Source of the DNA: Owenia fusiformis
Lineage: Eukaryota; Annelida; Polychaeta; Sabellida; Oweniidae
Reading direction: 5' to 3'
Assembly: GCA_903813345.2 (NCBI GenBank)
Contig: CAIIXF020000007.1
Location: forward strand, 34,812,538-34,876,537
DNA: 64,000 nucleotides
The notes under the pieces were generated by a model, which had not been told where the DNA came from, searched no databases, and was given only the letters and a program-made list of their open reading frames with translations. Each line of letters starts with the position of its first letter. Positions within the stretch are counted from its first letter, which is position 1. Shown here piece by piece: positions 22,687-35,089 of this stretch. Both the position numbers and the translations under genes were made by a program.

Positions 22687-23372
22687 ATGGCCTAGTCACA
22701 TAGCCCGGCCGATGAGGTTACGATGAGCCAGCGATGCAATTTTCACCGAACTCGGCCGAACACCGGCCGGACACCGGCCGGACATCCGTGGCGTTTGTTG
22801 CTTAAAACCGTATCGGTGGTAGCTCGGTGAAATTTTAACTTCGGAGTTAAATTTCACCGGGCTCTCACCGAGCTCCCTCATCATGTCATCGCAGCCCCAT
22901 CGTAACCACATCGGAAAACACGTCGGCCGGTGCACGGCCGAGTATCGGCCGGTGTCCCGTGCATCTGAGACAACCAGAGGACGAGGTTTTTTAACGGACA
23001 GCGGCCGAGCTCCGACCGAGCTCCGGCCGATGTGGGACAGAGCATCGGCCGGTCACTGTTCAAAGCCCGTTAACAACCCGGCCGGCGATCGCACGGTGTC
23101 CTGTTACCTGCTCGGGTACCGGCCGTATTCCTTCCGATGTCCGGCCGACCTCCGGCCGGTAGTTGCTGCCACATCGGCAGAAAAAAACTACCATTTTGAG
23201 ACAGACTCCGTACGGTCACCGGCCGGTGTTCGGTCGGTCGCCTGAAGATGTCCGGACGGAGTCCGTTCACGTCACCGAGCTCTGCTTCCGATGAGGAGAG
23301 CTCGGTGGCACCAAAAAAATCCACCGAGCTCTACCGATGCCGGACATCGGCCGGGCTATGTGACTAGGCCAT
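22687..23372. mobile_element. GC-rich MITE (ATGGCCTAGTCACATAGCCC ends), TA flanks
   Basis: The left end ATGGCCTAGTCACATAGCCC (continuing GGCCGATG) is perfectly inverted at the right end, and TA lies outside each tip. The interior is far richer in GC than the surroundings, with dozens of CCGGCCG and CCGAGCTC motifs in both orientations. Long frames on both strands come from this composition and are not genes. Confidence 0.9.
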
Positions 23373-25231
23373 TAAAAGCATCGAGAGGCATCATATATTT
23401 CAAATTAGACACGAGGAAGTCAATATTGAGCAAGTTATGGCTATTTTGAATTCAAATAAAACCGTTAACCCGTACCGGTCCAGCTTTTGACCCGTACCGG
23501 TCAATTTTCGTTAGCTGCGTATACCAAGGGTGCTACATCTAAATTTAGTAACAAAACTCACTTATTCGTCAATTCAAAAACAAGATGCAATAGCTGAAAC
23601 TTTATAAACCAATCAAATCTGAAGGATTTCACTCAGAATAATCATATATAAATGAAACATCGAAATTGAATTAGTTAGTTAGTTAAATATTTATTATAGT
23701 GTCACAGGCTATACAATATATGAGACATATGATTTACAAAACAGGCAATAGCCCCCAGCCGTCTCCGGCTTATGAGACACTTTATATCAATGAATTTACT
23801 GTGATTGTTGCAATTTCTTTGTTCAATTCAGTTCATTGATTGTCCAGTTTCGATATGATTAAATGGTGAGTCTATGTTATTAGTTTTAATATCAAACTAA
23901 TTACTGTGTACATATATGTCGACATTAATCTGTGCCATATGAATTCAAAAATGAGTCAAATGTTTTTAGTTATTACTCAAGTCGCACAAATAAGTCCATG
24001 TGTTTCTTTTCTTTACAAAATATAATCCTATGGTTTTTCTTGGTTCAGTAGTTCTGCAATGAAACAAGCTTATTAGCCTATAACTTACAATCTAATTGAT
24101 GCCATAATCTTGTACATAGGCAATATGCAGTTGTTGAATATCCAAGATCGACTGGATGTAAACAAGGGTATTACTGAATTACAGTTACCCAAGGCAAAAT
24201 ACACATGTCAGTTGTTATGCCTTTGTGTATAATTTATCCACAATCCTAATGTGTGTGTGTGGGGGGGGGGGGGTTGATAGTCATTTTGGAGAACCGGTCA
24301 TTTTCCTGAGAGAGCAATTAGTTGTTCTGAAATTTGTCACTTACATTTTACAAATAAATCGTTTTGATATCGAAGAGATGCTACTTTGACAATATGCTGC
24401 AATTATAGAAAGGCCTGTTTGTCTGTTGTGCACTGTGTGTGTGCCCTGTGTGCTTACTGCCTGTCAGTCAGTCAGATGTAAAATTTATATTTGATAAAAA
24501 CATATTTATATACTTAGTACTATTTTTGATATTGAAAATAAATTGATTTATTGATATTTTAAATCTTATTTTGTGATTATTGGTTCAAGAGACTCTATGT
24601 AATCGACCCACATACACTCGCCCACTATCCTTCAAAAGCGATGCTGTTAAAATCAGAGAGAGAGAGGACGACGAAAAGAGCAACAGTTGGACAATCGGCC
24701 GAGAGCTGTGATGAGAAAACCAGACTCTCAAATTGGAGACTAAAGTCAGTCAGTAAATCGTTTGAAGATCAATCGGCAGTTTCACCTCTACTTGATTCAA
24801 TCGATAATTTGTTTCACAGTTGATGATTTTTAATAAAAAGGATTTATGGTGAAAATAAACACTGTATCAACAAAGAAGTGATATCTTAACTTGTAATATT
24901 AATCAAATACCTGTAAGCTATGCTATTTGTAGAATAATAAGAAAATATATCAAATCTAACAAAAATAAAGAATTTACAGGAAACTCATACAGGGTATCAA
25001 ATTTAAGTCCCGTCTTCTCTATAGCAAAAGCTTTAATAAATGATACCTAGTGTGATATACCATTGGTAAGACCAACCAAACTAACATTGACTCACAAACT
25101 CTCAAACTTGTTAAAAAAGTTGAATGTCCCTGTAACAACAATGGTACAATTAAAATGATATTTTTGTCAGTTCAATATTGTCACCACCTGTCACCACACA
25201 CAACACTTGCATCTTGTCACGGGTATATGTA
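23373..25231. other. No recognised gene; LINE-tail-like fragment near 23690
   Basis: At 23666-23790 a (GTTA)n run followed by AATATTTATTATAGTGTCAC resembles the 3' end of a minus-strand LINE or SINE. There is a poly-G run near 24260. The 60-codon frame at 24641 has no recognisable domain. A CAGGGTATCAA motif at 24992 could be another MITE tip without a partner. Confidence 0.35.
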
Positions 25232-26032
25232 CAGTGCGTATAAAAAAACGCAACAGATTGTTATCTCGGAAAAGCACAAAACCAGTGATAACAGCATTGA
25301 TTTCATTCAATGCACCATAAAGCCACGTGTCTCCTCTTTACAATGATATATCATTCATTGATATTTGGTCATGATTGGGCGAGTACTCATTCCATTTGGC
25401 CAAGTTGGCCAAAATTAGCTTGGGGCCAAGTTATAAACATCGCAAAAGTCAGTGTACGACGCCCAATGCAATATATATATACATATAACCATTGCTGTTT
25501 GCATCATTTTCATGCAATGTACCAAAAAGCCAAAATACTCTTCTTTGCAATGGAATATCATTGATTCACAGGGAGTCATGGCTGGCTGAATAATCATTAA
25601 TTTTGCAAAGTGGGGCAAAATTCAGCTCGGACCCAGGTTTTAAACATTGCGAAAGTCAGTACAAGGGGCATGGGGGCTATTGGAAGAAGGTGTGACTGGT
25701 GTGGCATAGGCAGTAAAGTGTTCATACTCATATTCTTGCAATAATACATCCTAAAAACCCTCCAAATTGCCACCACTTCATTGCACATAAAGGTGCGCTC
25801 ATCTGTCCATGTCATGCATGGTTCAGCCCTGAGTCATCTGTGGATTAAAGCAGAGAAAAGCAGCCCATGGGCAATTATTTCTCGGGGTTTTGCAATTTCT
25901 GATGGAGGAATTGTGAGCACAGATGCTCCTGAGGTAGCTCCAAAAGAAATAAGTCACAATAATTCAAGTCAGGGGCACTTTTATTGGCACTTAGATAACT
26001 ACTTGCTTGTTGCGCTTTTTTGATACACCCTG
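25232..26032. mobile_element. MITE or decayed transposon, CAGTGCGTATAAAAAAACGC ends, TA flanks
   Basis: The left end CAGTGCGTATAAAAAAACGC pairs with the reverse complement of the right end, CAGGGTGTATCAAAAAAGCG, with TA on both sides. Inside, a ~190-bp segment is imperfectly duplicated (AAAGCCACGTGTCTCCTCTT near 25320; AAAGCCAAAATACTCTTCTT near 25526). A minus-strand frame has TWTDERTF, faintly like the DE-containing segment of mariner transposases, but too little remains to call it. Confidence 0.7.
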
Positions 26033-26994
26033 TATATGCAAATAATCGTTATAATGCTTATAACAATTGGGGTATTGATTACATATAAACATTAACAAAC
26101 GTTTACCAACTTATTGAGGGTAATGGTCCATTTCAAATAAAACAAAAATACAGACCGATCCTTTATGAATGTAGCGGCAAGCCTAACAATATTCAATTTA
26201 ATTTGCAAGAGACACACATTGCCTTTTCAGAAAGCAGTCAAGCAATACACTTACACACATTTGAATTATAAATAAACACATTATCTATCCATTTCATAAT
26301 CTCTAAATTAGTAATATACCTTTTCAACGATCGTATGACATTTACTTTGTTAGAGGGAATGTATAAAAGTTAAGTAGCGGTCACACTAGCCGTGTAGGCC
26401 CACCGTTCGCCACCGTGTGGCTAATTATGGCCAGACGGCGATGGCCGGCATGGTCACACGGTGGCCCGTTTCCCGGCCGTTTGAAAACGTTCAGGGAACG
26501 TTGCCGGCCATCCAAACCCGGCGAATTTTTTGAGCATGCTCAAAACTTTTTCCGTTTGACTAACGTTCGGCTGCGAACGGCGATAGCGGTATGGGAATGG
26601 TATGAGAACGGTGCGGCCGTTAAGGACACGTTCACAAGGCGGTGATGGGACGATGGGGGACGTTGACTCAATCAGCGACGGGTTGCGAACGACAGTTTAC
26701 CGCTTTGGTACCGTCCAATAAACGGGCTTCCAACGGGTGTTTGAAATGTCACATTAAAAGCGTTTTCACGGAACCAGCCGCTTAACGCCTAGGTAACAGT
26801 CCATTGACGTGTTGACGGCCTTATAACGACTTCATAACATCCTCCTAACATCCTATTACCGTGAATTCGAAATCGTACCGTCTAATGACGCAGCTTGTCA
26901 CCGTCTTCTGCAGTTTCTGCAGTTTTTTCCTCTTCGATTTATTCACTCCTGACCATGTGACACTTTTGGTCGTGTCAGACTGTCAGTCTTCATC

Positions 26995-28639
26995 ATGGAT
27001 TGTCCTGAAAAGGTTCGTTTAATGTACATGGTTGCCATTACTCAGAGAGAGCGGGATGAAATTGACTTAGAAATTTGCAATCACATTCGTCGACATCAGC
27101 AGGAAAGGGCAAGGAAAGGTAGAAATGTATGGTCGAGAGAATGGGTGAAACGTCGCAGACAATTTGGCTTGTATGACCAGTGATGGTAGAGCTTAGGAGG
27201 GAGGATCCACAAGCCTTTAAAAACTTTCTCAGGATGCCTCCGGGGATGTTTGATGAAATATTGAACAGAGTTGAGCATCGCCTTACCAAACAACATACCA
27301 GGCTACGAGAGGCTCTCGAACCAGGCCTAAAGTTATCAGTGACGCTCCGTCATCTGGCATCGGGTGCGAAGTACAGAGATCTTCAATACAGCGCGCTGGA
27401 GGATACCCCATAACTCAATCTCCGTTATCATCAGAGAAGTGTGTCAAGCGATAGTGGATGAGTACCTGCCCCCGACCACTCCTGCTGCATGGCAAGCGAT
27501 AGCTAACGGGTTCTTAAGTCGCTGGAACTTCCCAAACACCATAAGTGCCCTGGACGGGAAGCATGTCGCAATGAAATGCCCTGCAAAGTTGGTTTCCCTA
27601 TACTACAACTACAAGGGTTTCTACTCTGTTGTGTTAATAGCGTTGGTAGACTCTGACTACAAGTTTATCTGGGCCGATCTTGGTGGTAAGTGTTTCATGA
27701 CAAAAAGAGACCATTTATAAACACAACGTCTCTTAATTCAATGAAACTCAGTTACACATCGCAAGTTCGTCAGTTTAAAAATAAAATTATTTGTTTTAGA
27801 CGACCATTACATAATTTACACAAAACAACATATTTCTTGAAGACAATATTTCGTAAATGTTTTTTATGATTTTGAGAGACGATCGGTGAATCAAATAAAA
27901 CCTAGAGCGAGCATCAACATTCCCTGGAAAATTTGTGAAATGTCAAGATAAAGTATGACGTTAAAGTCTCACAACGTTTTTGAATTTTTCTAGAAACATG
28001 GTTAGAAAGAATACTTCAAAATGTTCTATAAAGCGCATAGCACGTTTTTAATAAGGTGAAACTGAACGCTGTTCATCTCATAAATGCAACTGTTCTGTAT
28101 TTTTAGGGAAGGGGACAGCGTCTGACGCTCAAATTTATAAGGCCTCAGAGCTCAAGCAGGGCATAGCTGATGGTTTCCTAAATCTCCCCGACCCCTCTCC
28201 ACTCCCAAACGACAACCAGGAGGTACCGTATTTCTTTATAGGAGATGATGCATTCGCCCTCACACCAAACATGATGAAGCCGTATGGTGGCAAAGGAAGG
28301 AACGTGGAAGAGCGTATATACAACTACCGTCTGTCAAGGGCACGTCGCTGTGTAGAAAACGCTTTCGGGATCATGGCGAACCGTTTTCAAGTGTTACTGA
28401 CGACCATGGGCCATGCTCCTGCAACTGTTCGGTTGATTGTCCGGATCTGTATGGTACTACACAATCTGATGCGCATGAGGTATCCCCAAATGCAAAACCA
28501 ACTCATCAACCAGCATGGTGATTACGCACACCCAGCTGGACATTGGAGGGGAGCTAGAAATCTTGAAGATACACAAAGACAGGGGGGGCCGAATCGTGAC
28601 AACCGGGAAACAACGCAATCTCCCCCGGCACTGGTGTAA
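26995..28639 (+). pseudogene. Harbinger (HARBI1-like) DDE transposase, two frameshifts
   Basis: Frames 26995-27183, 27180-27413 and 27364-27685 are consecutive parts of one N-terminal and catalytic region, joined by frameshifts near 27181 and 27395. A GT-AG intron at 27686-28106 leads into 28107-28639, restoring DLGGKGTASDAQ. Family hallmarks are KNFLRMPPGMFDEI, ALDGKHVAMKCP (first catalytic Asp), GTASDAQIY (second Asp), and RRCVENAFGIMANRFQ with the catalytic Glu, then VLHNL. The DDE triad is intact, but the two reading-frame breaks should abolish the product. It is a nuclease acting on its own element's ends. Confidence 0.88.
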
Positions 28640-28745
28640 CTGCGAGGCCGGGTCTGTACCATGGCAAGACAGGAAAATATGAATACGTACACTCCTGGTC
28701 ATGATTTTCCGAGGATATAGAGCAATTGAGACTTGTTAGGTTATA

Positions 28746-29169
28746 CAGGGTCAGACAAAAAAGGTAACCCAAACAAGTTTTAATAACTCAGTCTTCTAAT
28801 ATGGGTTGTTTTAAGCCAATGGCACAAATTAATTTTGTTCAATGTTCTTTCATTAGTCTATTTCGAATGATCAAGCTCGTAATGGTAATTTTAAAAAACA
28901 TGCTCCAAATGCCAAAACATACCAAAATAACACAATCTGAATTCCCAAAATTTTACCTTTGTGGCTTCACTAAAACAATAGAGTAGAAGGAAAATGAGAG
29001 AAGCATTTCGGGCATGTTTGGTAAAATGACCATGAAATGTTCACCGTTTTTGAGTAGACCAATGAAACTTATATTGAATAAGATTTAATTGTGCGAAATA
29101 CGATCTTAAACCCATACTGGATGACTGAAATATAAAGATTTGTTGAGGTTACCTTTTTGGATCACCCTG
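28746..29169. mobile_element. MITE inside the Harbinger element, CAGGGTCAGACAAAA ends, TA flanks
   Basis: Left end CAGGGTCAGACAAAAAAGGT pairs with the reverse complement of the right end CAGGGTGATCCAAAAAGGTA, followed by shared AACCxxAACAA. TA flanks both sides. It is non-coding and sits just past the transposase stop. Confidence 0.8.
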
Positions 29170-29273
29170 TATATCAATAATTACACGTTTCACATATCTT
29201 CTGTGACAAGCAATTTGTTTTACAAAGACATTTGTGTTATTTCTTTCTTATTTACTATACAAGAGTAGATGAA

Positions 29274-29508
29274 AAATTTCTAACCGTTGGCTCTAGATTT
29301 TATAGTAAGAGGGGTTGGATCCTAAAACTTTAACACAAGACAGGGTAGTTAGTTTGCTTGAAACTCTATAGCTATGAGTTTCATATAAATTATAATTATA
29401 TGAAACTGATAGAGTTTCAATCAAACTAACTACCCTGTCTCTTGTTAAAGTTTTAGCATCCAACTCCTCTTATTATAAAACCTAGAGCCAACGGTAAGAA
29501 ACTTTTTG
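29274..29508. repeat. Large hairpin, ~110-bp arms
   Basis: AATTTCTAACCGTTGGCTCT on the left returns inverted as AGAGCCAACGGTAAGAAACTT on the right, and the arms pair through to a centre near 29390 (ACTCTATAGCTATGAGTTTC to GAAACTGATAGAGTTTC). No tip or target duplication could be assigned. Confidence 0.8.
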
Positions 29509-29807
29509 ATCGATCCTTGTATGTATACTCAAAATATTTTTTTTAATCAGTAGAGACTTATGATTACTAGAGTATACAGGTGAGGTAACCTACATCTGAT
29601 ATGGATTGGACAATACAATTAAACCAAAAGTCATTTTTATAGCAATGATAGTTTGTGTGATATGTGTTTTGAACAAGGATTTTCACATGATGAGGATTTA
29701 TGCCTGACATTATATACTTATTTAGTTTCGATTGCACTTATGAAGAGAGTGGTGAGTAGGTAAACTAAACTTATGATGAATACACTTTGGAGGAACTCTT
29801 CAAAATA

Positions 29808-29833
29808 TTACGTAAACGGATCCGTTTACGTAA
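29808..29833. repeat. Perfect 26-bp palindrome centred on GGATCC
   Basis: TTACGTAAACGG-AT-CCGTTTACGTAA reads the same on both strands. A related imperfect palindrome, TACGAAAACGGATCCGTTCT, occurs at 34281-34300 on the other side of the LINE. Confidence 0.85.
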
Positions 29834-30069
29834 CAGTTTGTCACAGCTACGATTTTACTTTTTCCATGAATTCTCAGAATGTAAGTAGAATGTCCACGAC
29901 ATTTTTGGCAAAACTGTGTGGCAGCAACATATGTTTCAGAAAATCGTAACGTTTGCGATCGAATAATCATTTCATCGATATACTTCTCCACTTAAGTTAT
30001 GAAAACGGAGCGTTGAAAACGGTTAAATATCTGCACTTTTAACAGTTCCGTATTCATAATTATAGTGAG

Positions 30070-33000
30070 GAAAAATTTTGATCGTGTTGGCGCCTCGTGA
30101 ACTATTCGTTCACAAATTATTAGATTTTCATAAACATATCTTTTTATTTATTTTTATTTATTTTTTTGTAAAATCTATTTATTTCTTAACATATGTACAA
30201 CATGTATGCATAATATTACATAATTACAGTTACAATACAGAGTTAAAAACTATTTACATTTAATTAAAAATTTTCAATAAATGTACCACTCTCTTAAGAA
30301 TTAGGTTTTCATAATATATCTCTTTTCCTGTTGGTTTTACACCTAGACGTTCCAAAATGTTACATTCATTTCCAATCCAAATAGGTTCAATTTTTTTACA
30401 ACTTACAAAAAAATGGGCCATATTGTCATTTTCATCACAGAATTTACATTTGTCACTATCCATTATGTTATATCTTTTAAGTATGCCCCCATGAGGGTAG
30501 ATTTTATGGAGTATCTTCCATTGTAATTCTAAGAGAACTGTTTCTCTAGTAGATTTATAAAGTGTTTCCCATACATCTTTGAGGATATGCTCACCATCAT
30601 AATACAATTCAACCTTTCTGTCTTGTACCAATTTTTTTCTAAATGAATTTAGCAGTTATTTTATTAACTTCAATATTTCTGAAGTAAAGTTTGTCATTTA
30701 CATGATCATCTTCACAATTATACCATCTAAAGATGTGTTCTGGTTTTAAAGCATTTTTTAATGCCTGATACTGTAAAAATACTTGGCCATTTCTACCTAC
30801 TATGTTGGCAATATCATCATATGGTACCAATGCTTTGTTTCTAATGACATCCTTAATGTATATCAGTTTTTTCTCAATCCAATTAGAAAAATACAGAGTT
30901 TTATTAGCTCTTACAATATTGTCATTATTCCATAATATATACTCATCTTTATAATTACAATATTTTATCCACAATTTTAATATATCAGCATAAAATTCAG
31001 AGCAGTTCTCTAGACCACTTATTTTTTCAGCTGAAGTGTTACTTCTAAAAACAGAGAGGTTTACTCCCAGCTTATCATACATACTAAAGGGAATAGATTT
31101 CCAATGCCCTTTGGAGCTATCCTTAAGTTTTTTGACCCACTGTAATGCATATGCAATTTGCATGTCTTTAACATTGATCATTTGTAGACCACCTTCAGAA
31201 TAGTCTTGTACAATAACATCTCTTTTAACTTTCTCAGGCACAGTCTTTAAGTCACATTCCTTAAATTTTCCCTTGGCCCAAATAAATTTGAAAACCATAA
31301 TGATTGTATTTATTCTGTTTAAAATATTCTCTGGTAAAATAAAGCCTTGCATTATATAGGAAAATTGTGATATAATCAATGACTTTGCAAGAACAATTCT
31401 TCCAAAAATAGTAAGTATTCGGTTTGCCCAAGACTTCATAATACTTTGACATTTTAAAAACTTAGATTCAATATTTACACTGTTGTTTACCACTTTTACA
31501 TCCGGACTGAATGTGATTCCTAATACTTTAATAGAGTTTTCAGGTTTGACTTTCCACTTGACTTTACCAAGAGTATCTTTCCTATTTTTCCAGGAACCAA
31601 GCCACATGGCTTCAGTTTTATTTACATTCATATTTAAGCTAGATATATTGGAAAATCTTTTAAAGACATCAATGGTATTATAAAATGATTGTGAGTCTTT
31701 TACAAACATTGTAGTATCGTCTGCAAATTGTACAATTTTTAAAATTTCTTCATTTGGTAGGGTTATACCTCTGATATCATTTTGCTGCCTTATTTTGCAG
31801 GATAACAGTTCACAAGCAATAATAAATGTAAGTGGAGAAAATGGGCATCCCTGACGAATGCCCCTTTCTAAATTAATATTGCCAATTATCCAACCATTAT
31901 GATAAATGTGATTGTGACCATTTCTATTGAGTACATCTACCCATTTTATAAATGATGGCCCGAAACCAAATTTTTCAAGTGAGTATAACATAAATTCCTT
32001 AGATATCGAATCAAATGCTTTAGAGTAGTCAATTGCCATCATTATACCTTGAAGTTTATTAGTATCTAAATAAATTATAACATCATCAATTGTTCTTAAG
32101 ATATTTGATGCACTTCGCTTTTTTATAAAACCAGATTGGTCATCATGAATAATTGAGGTGATAATCTGTTTTATTCTATTAGCCAATACCTTTGCAACGA
32201 TTTTATAATCCACATTTGTGAGAGTTAAGGGTCTCCAGTTTTTCAGCTCATCCTTTGGCAGATACTTCTTTGGTATTAGTACCATTAATCCCCTTTTTTG
32301 AGAGCATGACAACTCTCCTTTAATAAAACCCTCATTAAATGAGTTCACAATCAAGTGACCTAATTTTGTAAAAAATACTTTATAAAAAGCAACAGTTATG
32401 CCATCTAATCCTGGGCTTGAGTCATTTCTCATGTTCCTTAAAGCTAAAATACATTCATTATAGGTTATTTCACCTTCACATGATAAACGTTCATCTTGGT
32501 TTAATGAAGGAATATGTACATTATTAAAAAAATCATCAGCAATTGCTGGTCGGAATAGAATCTTTTTAGAATATAACTCACCATAAAATCTATTTAATTC
32601 ATTTATAATTTTAGTCTGGTCTCTTGTTACCTCACCATTATCAAGCTTTAAATGTGTAATAAGTTTCTGTTTCGCTTTAACATTTTCTAGTTGCAAAAAA
32701 TACTTAGTGCTTTTTTCTCCCTCTTCACACCATTGAACTTTTGATCTTATCATAGCACCTCTTGCCTCATTACTTACAATGTCATCATATATTTTTTTGC
32801 ACTCATTAACCTTCATGTTTAACTCATTACTGTCTGGCTTTTTACATAATTGTTTACAAGCTTTTTCTAAATTGGTTTTGGCTATTTTTATTTCCTGTCT
32901 TTTTGCTTTTGCAATTCTTTTACCATAATTCAAAGAAAAATCTCTAATCTCTGTTTTACAGTAATCCCATAACATTTGCTCATCTAAATTCCTATTTTTT

Positions 33001-34300
33001 AATTTTACATTTTCGACAATAGTATTTACTTGATTAACATATTCAGTATTTCTTAACAGACTATTATTAAGTTTCCAATAAGATGGTCCCTTTTCACTAT
33101 CATCTAATGAAATATTTAGCATTATGCCTCTATGATCAGATGTTGGCATATCTACTATTTCTGAAGATACCAATTTATTAAAACCTGCATCATTTGTAAA
33201 AATGTAATCAATGCGCCTAGCAATGTTTTTTGATTTATGTTTCCATGTAAAATTCTTTTCTTCAAAATGATGTAGTCGCCATGTATCTATAATATCAGTC
33301 ATGCATATAAATTTGTTAAATGCCTCAATTTCAAATGAACAATGTTTTTCACCTGAAGTTGTATCCATGTTTGGATTTACAACACAATTAAAATCTCCAC
33401 ACAAGAATAGGTTACTCTGAGAAGTGTCAATATCATTTAAGATTTTTTCCAATTTCTTATAAAATACCACCTTATCTCTAGAATTATTTGGTGCATATAC
33501 ATTGCAATACACAAATATTTCATTTTCATATTCAAATTCAATAACAATTATTCTGCTTTCCTTATGTAACACTTTCACATTTTTACAATCCAAATGTTTA
33601 TTTATTAATATGACTTCACCCTTGCTATGTAAGCTACCAGGGCAATATATAATTCTACCTCCCCACTCTTTTTCCCATGTTTGTTTAATGTTATCAGTTA
33701 TGTATGTCTCCTGGAGACAAGCAACATCACATTTGATTTCATTTTTCAGAAATCTGAAAAATCTATGCCGGGTAATCCTATTTCGCAGTCCTCTAACATT
33801 TCCAGAATAGACGTTAATCATTAAGATCTAGGATTATAAGGGGTGTTATAATAATCTAACCATTGTCATCTGGTGCTGTGTTTTCATGTGTATCATGTAC
33901 ATATTCATTCAAGCTCTCCATCATGATTGGAGAACCAAGTTTATGTTTCTTATCATTATTTTCATTGGTCAAAGGGCTACGTTCCTTCCTTTTCAGTTTG
34001 ATATCTGGCATATTTGACTTTACATGGTCACTTGTAAAGATTTGGTTCTTATGGCCCTCCCCCATTCCTTGACTGCTATTGGGACTGATGGGCATATAAC
34101 AGGTAGATTTATGTACATTATCTTGACTAGAGCTGATATTATGCACTCTATGTATGTCATCGCTGGTGGTATGCATATGATGCTGACACATGTTTGTACC
34201 AAAACGGTCGTGAAGATTTTGCCTACAACTCGTGAAATCTTAAAAAAGATAGATCGTACCTTCGAGGTTGCGCCATTTTGTTACGAAAACGGATCCGTTC
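30070..34300 (-). mobile_element. Tx1/L1-like LINE, nearly intact ORF2, inserted in the Harbinger element
   Basis: ORF2 runs 33821-30639 (1060 aa) and continues at 30631-30260 after one frameshift near 30645. The endonuclease is complete, with NVRGLRN, CLQETY, CGDFNC and the C-terminal SDH. Reverse transcriptase shows SPGLDGI, LIPKK, NWRPLTLTNVDYKIVAKVLA, AIDYSKAFDSI, GIRQGCPFSPL and catalytic FADD. The downstream 123-aa part carries a CKFC...H...C zinc knuckle. The NWRPLTLTNVDYKI signature fits the L1/Tx1 group. Upstream, a 111-aa frame (34191-33856) with basic KLKRKERSP may be the end of ORF1. The full ORF1 is not visible, so the 5' end is probably truncated. The 3' end is a (TTTAT)n-like stretch (plus strand) near 30140-30175; boundaries are approximate. 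Confidence 0.88.
33856..34191 (-). CDS. Possible ORF1 C-terminal remnant of the Tx1/L1-like LINE
   Basis: The frame is 111 codons and ends 35 bases before the ORF2 start, the usual ORF1-ORF2 spacing in L1-type elements. It is hydrophilic and His/Asn-rich, with a basic patch (KLKRKERSP). It has no recognised RNA-binding motif. The upstream reading continues open for some codons before 34191, so the ATG may not be the true start. Confidence 0.4.
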   Translation of the reverse strand: MCQHHMHTTSDDIHRVHNISSSQDNVHKSTCYMPISPNSSQGMGEGHKNQIFTSDHVKSNMPDIKLKRKERSPLTNENNDKKHKLGSPIMMESLNEYVHDTHENTAPDDNG

Positions 34301-35089
34301 TCGTATAACTGGCTTTACGAGTTCCTCCATTTAGTTTCGAGGACAGCCTGTCTTTGGAAATGTATTGTAACGTTCTGCTATTCTCCCGGGGCACTGCGAA
34401 ATGAAAATGTGCAAGAACGGAAGTTCTGTCTAGTTAAAGACACCGTCATTTAAAAATGATTTAAATGAGGGGTAAATCCATGAAATATGTTACAGTATAA
34501 TAAATTTAACTTTATTAACTAAAAAACGAAACGGTCGCTGTTTTAATCATGACGATCTTGAATATGAATACAAATGAAACTTTGTCATGATATATTATCT
34601 AGTCCTTGTCACTTTGCCATAATGTTATACCCACAATGAATTGAAAAGAGTAGACAGATGTCCAAACTTATGTTCACATACAGACTAGTCCCAAAGATGA
34701 GTGATTTATAGAGAGCGGTTTCAGGACGTTTTCAATGCGGTTTGGCGGTACCAATGCGTTACCAATGCGTTCCGACCGGTGAAAACCCGGTGAAAGGAAG
34801 GTATAAACACGTTGAAAACACGGTGACAATGGTAAGCCACTACTCTTTAAACACGTTAGCCCGGTTCTAGGTCGGTATAAAGCCGGTGCAGACCCGGTAT
34901 AGCACGGTATAAACCCGGTCATAAATTCAAAAAGAAATGCGACCGTCGCTGAATCGTCACCGTCTTGCCATAATTAGCCACACGGTGGCGAACGGTGAGC
35001 CTACACGGCAAGTGTGACCACAGCATTACATAAAGTTTAATTTCACCCGAACAAATAGACATAATCAGATGCATAAAACTTAGTAAATA

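Larger units (their letters stand above)
26373..35025. mobile_element. PIF/Harbinger DNA transposon, 8.65 kb, with nested insertions
   Basis: Left end AGTAGCGGTCACACTAGCCG and reverse complement of the right end TGCTGTGGTCACACTTGCCG continue as matching inverted repeats for about 70 bp (GTGTAGGC...CACCGTTCGCCACCGTGTGG). TTA lies directly outside each end (26370-26372; 35026-35028), the 3-bp TWA duplication expected of the superfamily. Subterminal DNA at both ends is rich in CGGT/ACCG motifs. The element carries a Harbinger transposase at 26995-28639. Later arrivals inside it are a 424-bp MITE (28746-29169), an inverted repeat (29274-29508) and a LINE (about 30070-34300). The second Harbinger gene (MYB/SANT-like) was not found. 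Confidence 0.88.

Noticed and set aside
22883-23324. Frames of 84 and 120 codons on both strands
   Set aside because: They lie inside the GC-rich MITE and come from base composition.
25597-25815. Transposase remnant (TWTDERTF) in the 25-kb element
   Set aside because: A single short motif without the other catalytic residues; too weak to annotate.
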